The position numbers and the translations under genes are program-made. A stretch of DNA of 64,000 nucleotides from Gemmatimonadota bacterium (lineage in GTDB: Bacteria; Latescibacterota; UBA2968; UBA8231): the NCBI GenBank assembly GCA_018672475.1, contig JABHFS010000137.1, positions 115,033 to 179,032 on the forward strand. The letters are read 5' to 3'. Below are positions 25,630-34,200 of the stretch, piece by piece (position 1 is the first letter of the stretch; the number at the start of each line of letters is the position of its first letter). Below the pieces are notes generated by a model. It had not been told where the DNA came from and made no database searches. It worked only from the letters and a program-made list of their open reading frames with translations.

Positions 25630-26334
25630 ATGAAAGTAAACGGTAAGAAAGCCCTAGTTTTCGGCGGCACATCGGGCATCGGCCTGGCCACTGCAAAAGA
25701 GCTGGCCTCGCTGGGCGCCGAGGTGACTGCAGTGAGTCGGAATCCTGAAAAGGCCGGCGACGTGCCCGAGGGGGTCACATTGCGCCAATGCGATGTCCGC
25801 GACCGCGAGGCGATGTCACAGCTCTTCCAGGAATGCGCGCCTTTCGACATTCTGGTCAGCGCAGCGACCGGCGGCGACCGAGCCATCGGCCCCTTCCTGC
25901 AGATGGATATGGACGGCTACCAGACCTCTTTCGACAAACTGTGGGGCTATGCGAATGTCGTGCGCTTCGGCACTGAGCACATGAGCGAGAACGGAACCAT
26001 CGTCCTGGTCAGCGGTACACCTGCACGCAGGGCCAAACCGGGGCAGGTTTCTTTGTCGTCCGTCGGCGGTGCCATAGAGGCCTTCGCCCGCACCGTCGCG
26101 CCCGAAATCGCGCCGCGCAGACTGAATGTGGTGTCGCCAGGTATCATCGATACGCCAATGGTAGCACTGCAAGGCAAAGAACGTGAGGAACTCTACGCAA
26201 AAAACACCGCCACCCACTCCATTCCTCGCGCCGGCACCGCGGAAGAAGTGGCACAAGGCATTTTGTTTATGATCCAAAATGACTTTGTCACGGGTACGAC
26301 CATCGATGTGGACGGAGGCTGGTTGCTATCCTAG
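25630..26334 (+). CDS. Atypical SDR-fold protein without the catalytic Tyr-Lys pair
   Basis: A 234-residue Rossmann protein. The cofactor motif GGTSGIG is at 12-18, and the ends of the fold are normal (VVSPGIIDTPMVAL, VTGTTIDVDGGWL). At the active site the YxxxK motif is replaced: L142 and G146 occupy the aligned positions in VSLSSVGGAIEAF, although S128 is kept. Several SDR subfamilies have lost these residues. Such a protein may bind NAD(P) without ordinary dehydrogenase chemistry, or act on an unusual substrate. A good ribosome-binding site, AAAGAAAGG, precedes the ATG. It stands alone between the MFS and carbonic anhydrase genes. Confidence 0.85.
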   Translation: MKVNGKKALVFGGTSGIGLATAKELASLGAEVTAVSRNPEKAGDVPEGVTLRQCDVRDREAMSQLFQECAPFDILVSAATGGDRAIGPFLQMDMDGYQTSFDKLWGYANVVRFGTEHMSENGTIVLVSGTPARRAKPGQVSLSSVGGAIEAFARTVAPEIAPRRLNVVSPGIIDTPMVALQGKEREELYAKNTATHSIPRAGTAEEVAQGILFMIQNDFVTGTTIDVDGGWLLS

Positions 26335-26575
26335 TTTCCCGCGATTCCCAAGGGAAATCTGCAGGCAGTATCGCATGTTAGGGCGTACCGAAGATACGCT
26401 ATAAGACCTGCTCAACGTCGCGCGCGCCGATATGGCGGCGGACGGAATGGGTCAAAGCCAACGCGCGGGCCACCAGCGATGACCCGACCGCTCGCATCGA
26501 CTTAAACGGCCTGTTGCGGAGATTCCAATAATCGCTAGCGGTAGACAGTATCACCTTACGGGGGTAGACTAAACG

Positions 26576-27202
26576 GTGAAAACATTAAGACATCTTTTTG
26601 ACAGAAACGTGGCATGGGCGAGCGAAATAAAGGAGGAGAATCCTGACTTTTTCACCGAACTGTCCAAGCAGCAGGCACCGGACTACCTTTGGATAGGCTG
26701 TTCAGACAGTAGAGTACCCGCGAACCAAATAGTCAACTTGCCCCCGGGTGAAATATTTGTTCACCGGAATATCGCAAACATCGTCGTCCATACGGACCTC
26801 AATTGCCTTTCAGTCATACAGTATGCGGTTGAAGTCCTAGAAGTAAAACATATCGTCGTCTGCGGCCATTACGGGTGCGGCGGTATAAAGGCCTCGATGG
26901 AGGAAACGGAGCACGGCCTTATCGACAATTGGCTGCGACACATTCAAGACGTTAGCCGCTTTAATGCGGATAAGCTCGATGGAAAAGAATACGGCGAACA
27001 ACTCGATTTATTATGCGAACTAAATGTAGTGGAGCAGGTAATCAACGTATGCAATACGACCATCGTGCAAAACGCATGGAAAAATGACGTGGAACTTTCC
27101 GTGCACGGTTGGATCTACAGTATCGAAAATGGCATCCTGAAAGATTTGGACACCTGCATCAATTCGATCGGCCAGCTGGTTGAAAAAAGCCGCCGCACTT
27201 AG
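26576..27202 (+). CDS. can: Beta-class carbonic anhydrase
   Basis: A 208-residue cytosolic zinc enzyme interconverting CO2 and bicarbonate. Zinc ligands C42, H98 and C101 with the D44/R46 dyad occur in WIGCSDSRVPA and VVCGHYGCGG. The sequence is close throughout to E. coli Can, including FVHRNIANIVVHTDLNCLSV and DLLCELNVVEQV. The start is GTG at 26576, giving the usual MKTLRHLFDRNVAW. The preceding 240 bases show no gene and probably carry the promoter. Confidence 0.95.
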   Translation: MKTLRHLFDRNVAWASEIKEENPDFFTELSKQQAPDYLWIGCSDSRVPANQIVNLPPGEIFVHRNIANIVVHTDLNCLSVIQYAVEVLEVKHIVVCGHYGCGGIKASMEETEHGLIDNWLRHIQDVSRFNADKLDGKEYGEQLDLLCELNVVEQVINVCNTTIVQNAWKNDVELSVHGWIYSIENGILKDLDTCINSIGQLVEKSRRT

Positions 27203-27350
27203 TACGGTAGGCACCTCACCAACCCGTCAACCACCGTATGTTTCGTCCATTTTCGCAAAAAAACTCAGAAATCCGGTCCCGGTCGATATCGCCGCAGCGC
27301 AGTATCCGCCCCAACTTGCCCTTGCAACGACAACCCATTGTCTACCAGTA

Positions 27351-27485
27351 GTGCGCCCGCAGGAGTCGCCCTCGTGCACCCTGTGCGCCATTGACCACAA
27401 GGTGCACGACATCTGCCCGGCCTGTTATCCGCAAGTAAAAGAGCAGCTCAAAAAATTGAAAAAAGAAGGGAGAAAAAGCACATAA
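27351..27485 (+). CDS. Possible small cysteine-rich protein
   Basis: A short frame (44 residues from GTG 27351; the open frame goes back to ATG 27180 inside the carbonic anhydrase gene) contains SCTLCAIDHKVHDICPACYP followed by a lysine-rich helix. The CxxC, two His and CxxC spacing looks like a zinc ribbon. No clear ribosome site is seen and I do not recognise a family. It could also be a leftover of a larger gene. Confidence 0.3.
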   Translation: MRPQESPSCTLCAIDHKVHDICPACYPQVKEQLKKLKKEGRKST

Positions 27486-27592
27486 GGGCGATGAGCCGAT
27501 TTCCCCGATCTAAGACCGCATCCCCATCCTAGCTTATGCGCCGACGGAGTCGACCGGTTACATTCCAATTATCTAACCGCCGCGGCGTACTC

Positions 27593-28108
27593 TTATCGCC
27601 CCGGCGCCAGCGCATCAAAAATATCCGCCGCCGAATCCCGCCGCTTGCCCAGCGAGAGATTATACCCCACCACCACCCGGAACAGGCTTTTGCCATCGAT
27701 ATTGGTCCAGCGGTTTTCGAGATACAAACGCTCCGACAGCCGCAAACCGACGATGCGATTGACCACCCGCTCCTGCACGCCGGTTCTATTGCTATACCCT
27801 ATACCACCACCAAAATAAAGACCGCCACCCCGCTCCGTCCCGTAGAGAACATCGGCATTAGCCTGCCAATCGGCCTCGCCCTCAGCGAAAAAAACATCAC
27901 CGCTCGGCACCAGTTGCAAGCGACCGCGGCGACCAAGCGGCAAACGAAATTGCCCGCCAGCACTCCAAATATCGAGATCGTAATCGCGACCACCGCGCAC
28001 CCCAATTTCCGGCGAAGGCCTAGACCCCCAACTGCGCCGTTGCGCGTCAACCTCGGTCATTAGCAAAAGCACACCGCAAAACATCAGTCCGACTCTTAAA
28101 AATATCAT
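27593..28108 (-). CDS. Small outer-membrane beta-barrel-like protein
   Basis: A 171-residue secreted protein. A signal peptide (MIFLRVGLMFCGVLLLMTEVDA) is followed by alternating hydrophobic and polar stretches such as GGQFRLPLGRRGRLQLVPSG, RGGGLYFGGGIGYSN and SLFRVVVGYNLSLGKR, typical of an eight-stranded barrel. The chain continues past the last strand with a charged tail. It is the last gene of the minus-strand efflux series, about 100 bases after the preceding gene. It may be an outer-membrane accessory of the efflux system or an independent porin-like protein; family not firmly assigned. Confidence 0.65.
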   Translation of the reverse strand: MIFLRVGLMFCGVLLLMTEVDAQRRSWGSRPSPEIGVRGGRDYDLDIWSAGGQFRLPLGRRGRLQLVPSGDVFFAEGEADWQANADVLYGTERGGGLYFGGGIGYSNRTGVQERVVNRIVGLRLSERLYLENRWTNIDGKSLFRVVVGYNLSLGKRRDSAADIFDALAPGR

Positions 28109-28214
28109 AAATTCTTCATTTATTATGTTAAATCCGTTACTATAAAATTGTTCAGTCTTGTGCGGAAATTACTTGACTGTCGATGATATCGCGAGCCGTT
28201 TGCCCAAATACACT

Positions 28215-28667
28215 TCAAAAGAATCGGCGTTTGAACTGCAACACAACACGCCTATCCCTCCATTCTAACTCCGGCGCAATCTCCACTCCTACCAACTGCA
28301 GATTTCCCCCGGACGACGCCTGCGTGCCCTCTTTATCGCCAGACGCCAACATCTGCCAACCCGCCAAGACGAAGGCCGCCGCCGCCATCCAACTCATCTG
28401 GCTCTTGGTGTCGCGATTGTCGGCGCGCTCGAACAAAAGCTCAGCCTCCGGCCCCGTTGTCGCCTTGCGATAGAGTGCGTAGGACTCGTCCGCCTGCCGG
28501 TGAAAATCCCAACTCTTCTTCAGCAACACCACGCTGCCGCTGCACAGGGCCATGCTCCATGCCCGGCGCGACGTCAGCCAGCCTTGTGTTTCATCCTGCT
28601 CAGCATACGCCGGCGGCGACACATAGAGCAAGGCAACGATCAAGAACCCATGGACATACCATCGCAA
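28215..28667 (-). CDS. Secreted/membrane-anchored hypothetical protein, paralogue of its upstream neighbour
   Basis: A 150-residue protein of no recognised family. A signal peptide (MRWYVHGFLIVALLYVSPPAYA) is followed by a helical part with SYALYRKATTGPEAELLFER, a hydrophobic helix (MSWMAAAAFVLAGWQML) and a C-terminal beta-like end VGVEIAPELEWRDRRVVL ending in Phe-Phe. The same plan and several matching residues occur in the next upstream gene. The start is TTG at 28667 with AAGGA 9 bases before it; no ATG is available. The terminal aromatic residue would suit outer-membrane insertion. Operon position suggests a helper of the TolC/efflux assembly. Confidence 0.6.
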   Translation of the reverse strand: MRWYVHGFLIVALLYVSPPAYAEQDETQGWLTSRRAWSMALCSGSVVLLKKSWDFHRQADESYALYRKATTGPEAELLFERADNRDTKSQMSWMAAAAFVLAGWQMLASGDKEGTQASSGGNLQLVGVEIAPELEWRDRRVVLQFKRRFF

Positions 28668-28668
28668 T

Positions 28669-29097
28669 TTAGAAATCCTTCTTTAAGATCATCTGCACTC
28701 GTCTGCCCAGAAAATCACCGCCGATATCAATATCAACTCCCTTAATCTTCAACGAGGGTGGCGGGGGCAACTGCTTTCGCTCTTCGCCGCGCAATAGCCG
28801 CACCGACCAGGTCAGCGCCCCCACCCCCAGAACCCCCATCACCACGACCCGCGTATCAAAACGCCGGCTCTCATCATAAAAAATCTGTACATCGCCCCTG
28901 GTCTCGGCGCGCTTATAGCGACCATAGGCGTCATTGGCGTCCTGCCGTGCTGCATAGGCTTCGCTAAACAACCAGCCACTGGCGCCCAATGCGGTATAAC
29001 CGTAGAACTTTTTAGAGAAAAATGGCCCCTCTGCCCACGCCCCTCCGAGCGAGAACAATATCAGCAGCAAAGCCAATAACAACCGTCGATAGTTCAC
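28669..29097 (-). CDS. Secreted/membrane-anchored hypothetical protein, paralogue of its downstream neighbour
   Basis: A 142-residue protein with signal peptide (MNYRRLLLALLLILFSLGGA), the helical segment ANDAYGRYKRAETRGDVQIF, a hydrophobic helix (VVVMGVLGVGALTWSVRLL) and a beta-like end VDIDIGGDFLGRRVQMIL closing in Phe. The shared plan with the following gene (AYxxYxxA, central helix, R-R-V near the end, final Phe) indicates a duplicated pair. GTG 29097 is chosen because GGAGG lies 5 bases before it; the frame extends to an ATG at 29115 overlapping the TolC stop. No family recognised. Confidence 0.6.
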   Translation of the reverse strand: MNYRRLLLALLLILFSLGGAWAEGPFFSKKFYGYTALGASGWLFSEAYAARQDANDAYGRYKRAETRGDVQIFYDESRRFDTRVVVMGVLGVGALTWSVRLLRGEERKQLPPPPSLKIKGVDIDIGGDFLGRRVQMILKKDF

Positions 29098-29111
29098 ATT
29101 ATCCTCCACGC

Positions 29112-30479
29112 TCATTTTCCACTCATAGCAAAAGGTCTGCCCATAGCCTGATCCAACTGCGCCAACTGAATATGGTAGTTGAACTGCGCCTGAACCAGGC
29201 CGTTGCGCGCCGCGAAGAGGCTCGACTGCGCTTCGAGCCGCTCGAGTTGCGTCCCGGTGCCCAGCGCATAGCGCTCCTGCGCCAGCTTATAACTCTCCTC
29301 GGCGGCGCTTACCGCAATTTGGTTGGCCTCGATACTGCGGCGATACAGTTCGATATTCAAAAAGGCCCGGCGGATATCCAGTCCCACCTGCCGCTGGGCC
29401 TGCTGCAAATCCTCCATACTCTGCCGATAGCTCAGCTTCTGCGATTTGATCGAGTTTTGCGTGCTGAAGCGATTGAACACCGGCAGGCTAACGCTCATAC
29501 TCAGGCTATAACCGTAATTTTTAAGAAAGAGATCCTCCGGCCCCTGAAATTCCTCGTCCGCCCGCAGCTGCCACGAATAACCGGTGCTCATACTCACCGT
29601 CGGGTGCAATAACTCATAGCGCGTGCCCTTCAGGTCTTCCCGCGCCTGCAGCATCGAAAACTTCTGCGAACGCAGATCGGGCCGATGCTCTAGTGCGTGC
29701 GCCAAGACCTCTTCATAGGCCAATGTTAGCGGCACCACGGAGAAGTCGTTTTTTTGCGGCTCAATTTTCGCATAGATTCGCAAGCCCATCGCGAAAGCCA
29801 GATCCGCCCTGGCCAACTCGACGTTATTTTCCCGGTCAATCATCGTCGCCCGTGCGGTAGCCAGTGTCGCCCGCGAGGTCAACACATCGGAAAGCGGCAC
29901 CGAACGGATCTCGAAGAGCGTCTCGGCCCGGCGCAGATCCTCCTCCGACACGCTCACCTGCTCGGCCTGCACCGCCATCAACTCGATCGCCTGCAATAGA
30001 CTGAAATAACCCTGTTTGACCTCGAAGACCACCTGTTGCTGGCTGGCGCTGAGATCCATCTTCGCCGCCTTGCGCGCCAACTTGCTCGATGCTAACCCGA
30101 CCCAGTTACTGGGTCTGTAGAGGTCCATGCCGAAGCTGGCGCCCAGCGATTGCGAGCCGCTGGTAGTGCTCTCGCCCAAAGTCGACGTGATCTCGCCGGT
30201 CGCCGGATCGACAAAAGAGCCTTCGCGCGGACCGGAAAGGCTGCGTGACATTCCGTAGGAGGTACTCATCGACGGCAAAAACGCGTTGCGCGCGTTTTCG
30301 ACCTGTATTGCCGCCGACTCGACATTGAAGCGGCCCTGGACCACTTGTGCGCTCTGTTCTAACGCGATCGCGACACAGTCATCGATACCGAGCCGAAGCA
30401 CCTGTGGCTCCTGTGCCCAAGCCACACCCATTACCAGCCAATAGAGCGCGAAGAGCAGACTCCACTTGCAGCGATTCAC
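29112..30479 (-). CDS. TolC-family outer-membrane efflux channel
   Basis: A 455-residue channel protein of the outer-membrane efflux family. The signal peptide is MNRCKWSLLFALYWLVMGVAWA. Two similar halves follow, each with long helices: QSAQVVQGRFNVESAAIQVE and ENARNAFLPSMSTSYG in the first, RRSIEANQIAVSAAEESYKL and RYALGTGTQLERLEAQSSLF in the second. It would form the exit duct for the permeases encoded upstream. The start is GTG 30479, with AGGAGG just before it; the longer frame to 30494 overlaps the ABC permease by four bases. A secreted hypothetical follows immediately. Confidence 0.92.
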   Translation of the reverse strand: MNRCKWSLLFALYWLVMGVAWAQEPQVLRLGIDDCVAIALEQSAQVVQGRFNVESAAIQVENARNAFLPSMSTSYGMSRSLSGPREGSFVDPATGEITSTLGESTTSGSQSLGASFGMDLYRPSNWVGLASSKLARKAAKMDLSASQQQVVFEVKQGYFSLLQAIELMAVQAEQVSVSEEDLRRAETLFEIRSVPLSDVLTSRATLATARATMIDRENNVELARADLAFAMGLRIYAKIEPQKNDFSVVPLTLAYEEVLAHALEHRPDLRSQKFSMLQAREDLKGTRYELLHPTVSMSTGYSWQLRADEEFQGPEDLFLKNYGYSLSMSVSLPVFNRFSTQNSIKSQKLSYRQSMEDLQQAQRQVGLDIRRAFLNIELYRRSIEANQIAVSAAEESYKLAQERYALGTGTQLERLEAQSSLFAARNGLVQAQFNYHIQLAQLDQAMGRPFAMSGK

Positions 30480-30490
30480 ATTTCCTCCTT

Positions 30491-31210
30491 TCACGACAAC
30501 AGCCTTTCGCGCTGCGCCATATGCCGCAGCCCTAAAAAGAGCAATAACCCGCCACCCAGCATCAACCCCGAGCGGTTGAGCAGGACCATCTCAGTCCATA
30601 CAGCAGCATCGACGCCCATCGGCAGGTTGAACGGATTCAAAAACAAAAAATAATAGGTCTCTTTCAGCTGCTCGGCGCTCAATAACACGGCGACGATCAC
30701 CGCCAGCGACAACATCCCAGCGGTATTGCTGCTCTTACAATACACCGAAAAGAAGAAGGTCAAGTTGACGATCAGAAAGGCCGGCGTGAAGGCGTTAAAA
30801 CCGCCGAGCACGACGGGAAATTCCGCAAAGAGAAAATAAGCCGCCACGCTCATCGCCAGCAGCGTCACCGCCAGCACCACATAGACGGCGACCATCCGCA
30901 TCGTCCAAATACCGTAGTGCGAAGTCGAGGTGCTAAACAGCGTTTCCAACGTGCGACGATCGCGCTCACCGGCCACCAGATCCATCGTCAGGTAGATCGC
31001 CAGCACCACGCCGGGAATCTCCACCAGCACATAGAGCGCCTTGCCCGCGGTAAAACCGTCGTCGGGCCGGAACACCGCCAGCGCGTAGAGGATCCCGTAA
31101 TAAATCGCAATCCCCGCCGCCATAAAGAGCAGCTTGCGGTGCAAGATGATCCGCGCGCTAAGCAAGCCCAACGACACCACGCTGGCCAATAACGCCGTCC
31201 ACGTCAGCAT
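30491..31210 (-). CDS. ABC-2-type transporter permease
   Basis: A 239-residue inner-membrane protein with about six helices. The segment AIYLTMDLVAGERDRRTLET is the conserved cytoplasmic elbow of ABC-2 permeases (E-x-x-x-x-T-L), followed by ALIVNLTFFFSV-like helices. Its ATG lies 2 bases after the stop of the RND-ABC fusion, which carries the only adjacent ATPase domain. It is therefore the natural membrane partner for that ATPase. Its own stop overlaps the TolC reading frame. Substrate unknown. Confidence 0.85.
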   Translation of the reverse strand: MLTWTALLASVVSLGLLSARIILHRKLLFMAAGIAIYYGILYALAVFRPDDGFTAGKALYVLVEIPGVVLAIYLTMDLVAGERDRRTLETLFSTSTSHYGIWTMRMVAVYVVLAVTLLAMSVAAYFLFAEFPVVLGGFNAFTPAFLIVNLTFFFSVYCKSSNTAGMLSLAVIVAVLLSAEQLKETYYFLFLNPFNLPMGVDAAVWTEMVLLNRSGLMLGGGLLLFLGLRHMAQRERLLS

Positions 31211-31212
31211 GA

Positions 31213-34200
31213 TCAGGCCACCTCCCGCCGTAACAAATAGAGATAGGCGTCTTCTAGCGTCGGGTCGACCCGATCGGCGGCCAGACCAGGCACGGGGGCT
31301 GCCGCCAAGAATCGCGCACGAATCCCGCGCGGCGTGCGCAAATGCGAGATCACCTTGACTTGGCGGTCGACCTGCTCGAAAGCCGCCTCCTCAACAACCG
31401 TCTCCCACACATTGCCGCTAGCCAAATCTCGCATCTCACGCGGCGTGCCCTGATAGAGGATACGGCCCGAATTCAGTACCGCCAGGCGATTGCAACTGCC
31501 CGAGATATCCTCGACGATATGCGTCGAAAAAATAACGATGCGCTCTTGGCTAATGCGGGCCAGCAGATTGCGGAAGCGGATCCGCTCCACCGGGTCAAGA
31601 CCCGCCGTCGGCTCGTCAACGACGATAATTTGCGGTAGATGCAATAGGGTCTGCGCAATGCCCACTCTTTGTTTCATACCGCCCGAAAATGAACCGATCG
31701 CATCATCCTGGCGCTCCTCGAGATTGACTTGCACCAAACTGGCATTGACCCTTTCACGGCGCAGACCGGCATCGCGGAAGCCTTCTAATAGCGCGCGATA
31801 GTCGAGATATTGATACGCCGTCATATGCTCATAGAGGCCAAAATACTGCGGCAAATAACCAATCACCCCCTGTACCGGACCCTGACGGGTAATATTAACC
31901 CCGTCAAAGGCCACTGAGCCCGAACTCGGCTCCAGCACCTGGCAGATAATACGCATCATCGTCGTTTTACCCGCACCATTGGGCCCCAATAAACCAAACA
32001 TCCCGCGCCCGATTTCCAAATTAACCCCGTAGAGCGCCTGGTAGGTCGGCTTGGCCACGCCAATTAGCGGCAACGCCGCCGCACCGCCATAGACCTTGCG
32101 CCGAAGCCACATCATCCGCCCCACCATGCCTTCGATATCCACCTGCCCCCGACGCACCCGATCGGCCAACCAGCGCGCACCTCGATACGCCAACCACACC
32201 GCCGCCGAAGCTAGCGTCAGCGAGGGCAAGGCCAGACGGTGATGCACATAGGCGACAAAAAGCAGCGGCACCGCCCAGTGCGCCAAGGCCCGCAGACTTT
32301 GAGCTAACCACATAGAGGGCGGCGCCGCGCCCGACGATCCAGCACCCGCCTGCGCACCAAGCAAAGCCAATTGCCGCAGCAAATGCACCCCCAACCCCCA
32401 ACTCGCCAGGGAGAGCAAATAAATCCACAGCACATCCTCGAAGTAGAGGTGCAAATACCCCGCCAATCCCATCAGCGGCAGCTTCCAGCTCAGACCGTCC
32501 TTGACCGCCTTGCGGTCTACCGGATCGATGCCCTGGGCTAGCAACCGTTCAGCGTGCCGGTCAAAGCGCGCCCATTCGCGACGAAAACGTCCCGGTGCGC
32601 CATAGACCTTGGTCAGCGTCTGCAAGCGGATCACCTGCACCGCAGACGCCGCGTGTCTGGCCACGCGCGCACGATGGATCCGCAAGCCAAGCGCAATCGC
32701 ACCGAGCAGTAAAAACCACAAGGGCAGTGCAATAAGAGCCGGCCAAAAGTAACTATCGGACTCCACATACAGCACGCCTGTGGCCGCCGCCGCAATCGCA
32801 GTCGAAACACCGACGCCGACCCGGCCAATTCCGACAAGCCACATGCGCACCTGGTCCAAACCCATATAGGCCACCGGCACGAAGATTAGCGTCGAAACCA
32901 TCGACACCGCCAGCCCGCCCAACACGGTGATAGCGAAGGGCGGCCAAACTTCGTAGTCGCCACCGAAGTCGAGTGCTAGCGGCAGCACGCCCAATAGCGT
33001 CGTCGCCGAGGTCATCAGGATCGGCCGCACCCTCGAACGGCCGGCGACAAGTACCGCGCGTTCGCGGCGGAAACCTTCAGTATCCCTAAGCGTACCGATC
33101 GCGTCGATTAGTATAATGCCATTATTAACGGCGATGCCGATCAACACGATAAATCCCAACAGCGCCATCGGCCCCGCCTGCGAAGTCAGCCCGGTGCCCG
33201 TCAACATCAGCGCCCAGCAGCTACCGATCGCCGCCGTCGGCAGCGTGCAAAAAATAAGTAGAGGCGCAGCGAAGGACTCAAAGAGCGAGGCCAACACCAT
33301 ATAGGTCAGTATTGCCGCGATCCCCATCATCCAATAATAGACGGTATCCGTTTCGACTTCGACGATCTCGATGGTATATCCGCCGGGCAACACCAAGTCT
33401 TGAACGATTGCCCGTACCATTGCCCGCGCACCGTCCAATAGCGGCTGTGAATCTAGGATTTCGTCGAGGAATTGATAGGAGAGCTCCACGCGACGCGCCT
33501 GGTCGGTGCGCAGGATATTATTGCGCCCCTCGTCGACGCGCACTTTCGCCAATTCAGCTAGAGGCAAATATTCGCCCGTGGCAGTCAACACCGGGATCTG
33601 CCCGACGCCGTCGCGGCCCGGCCCATCGGCCTCCGGGTCTTCGGTCGGCCGCACTTCGATCGAAATCTCACTGCCGTCGGCTTTGAGGAAATTAGTCTGC
33701 GTCGCGAAACCCTGCGGATTGGCGTCGGAGATCGCACCCAATACCGTATTGACTCTGAGATTATGATCAAAGAGCGCCATTGGACTGGGAATGACCTGAA
33801 TCTCGGGCGCGCTGCGCTGTAGGTCGGGCCGAACGCTATTCGCGTCGATCGCCTCTAATTCTTCAAAGCGATAGGATAAATCGTCGGAGATCATTTGCAA
33901 CACGGCAAAATCGTAGCCCTTAATCAGCGCCGTCTCAGACGTCGCTCCCGCCTGCAAATTAAAACCGCCATTGCCACTGCCACCGCGTCCACCACCGCCG
34001 CCACCACCGCCACCGCCACGCCCGCCACCACCACCGAAACTGCTTGCTTGCGGCTGGAAGCCAATCAGCCCACCTTGGATCTCCTGCAACTGGTCTTCGA
34101 GCTGGGCCTTTAGTTCCTCGGCCGAAACCCGTTCGGGACGCTCATCTCGATCGAGCAACATGACCGTGAGACTGCCCTGGCCCTCCTGCACACTCGCAGT

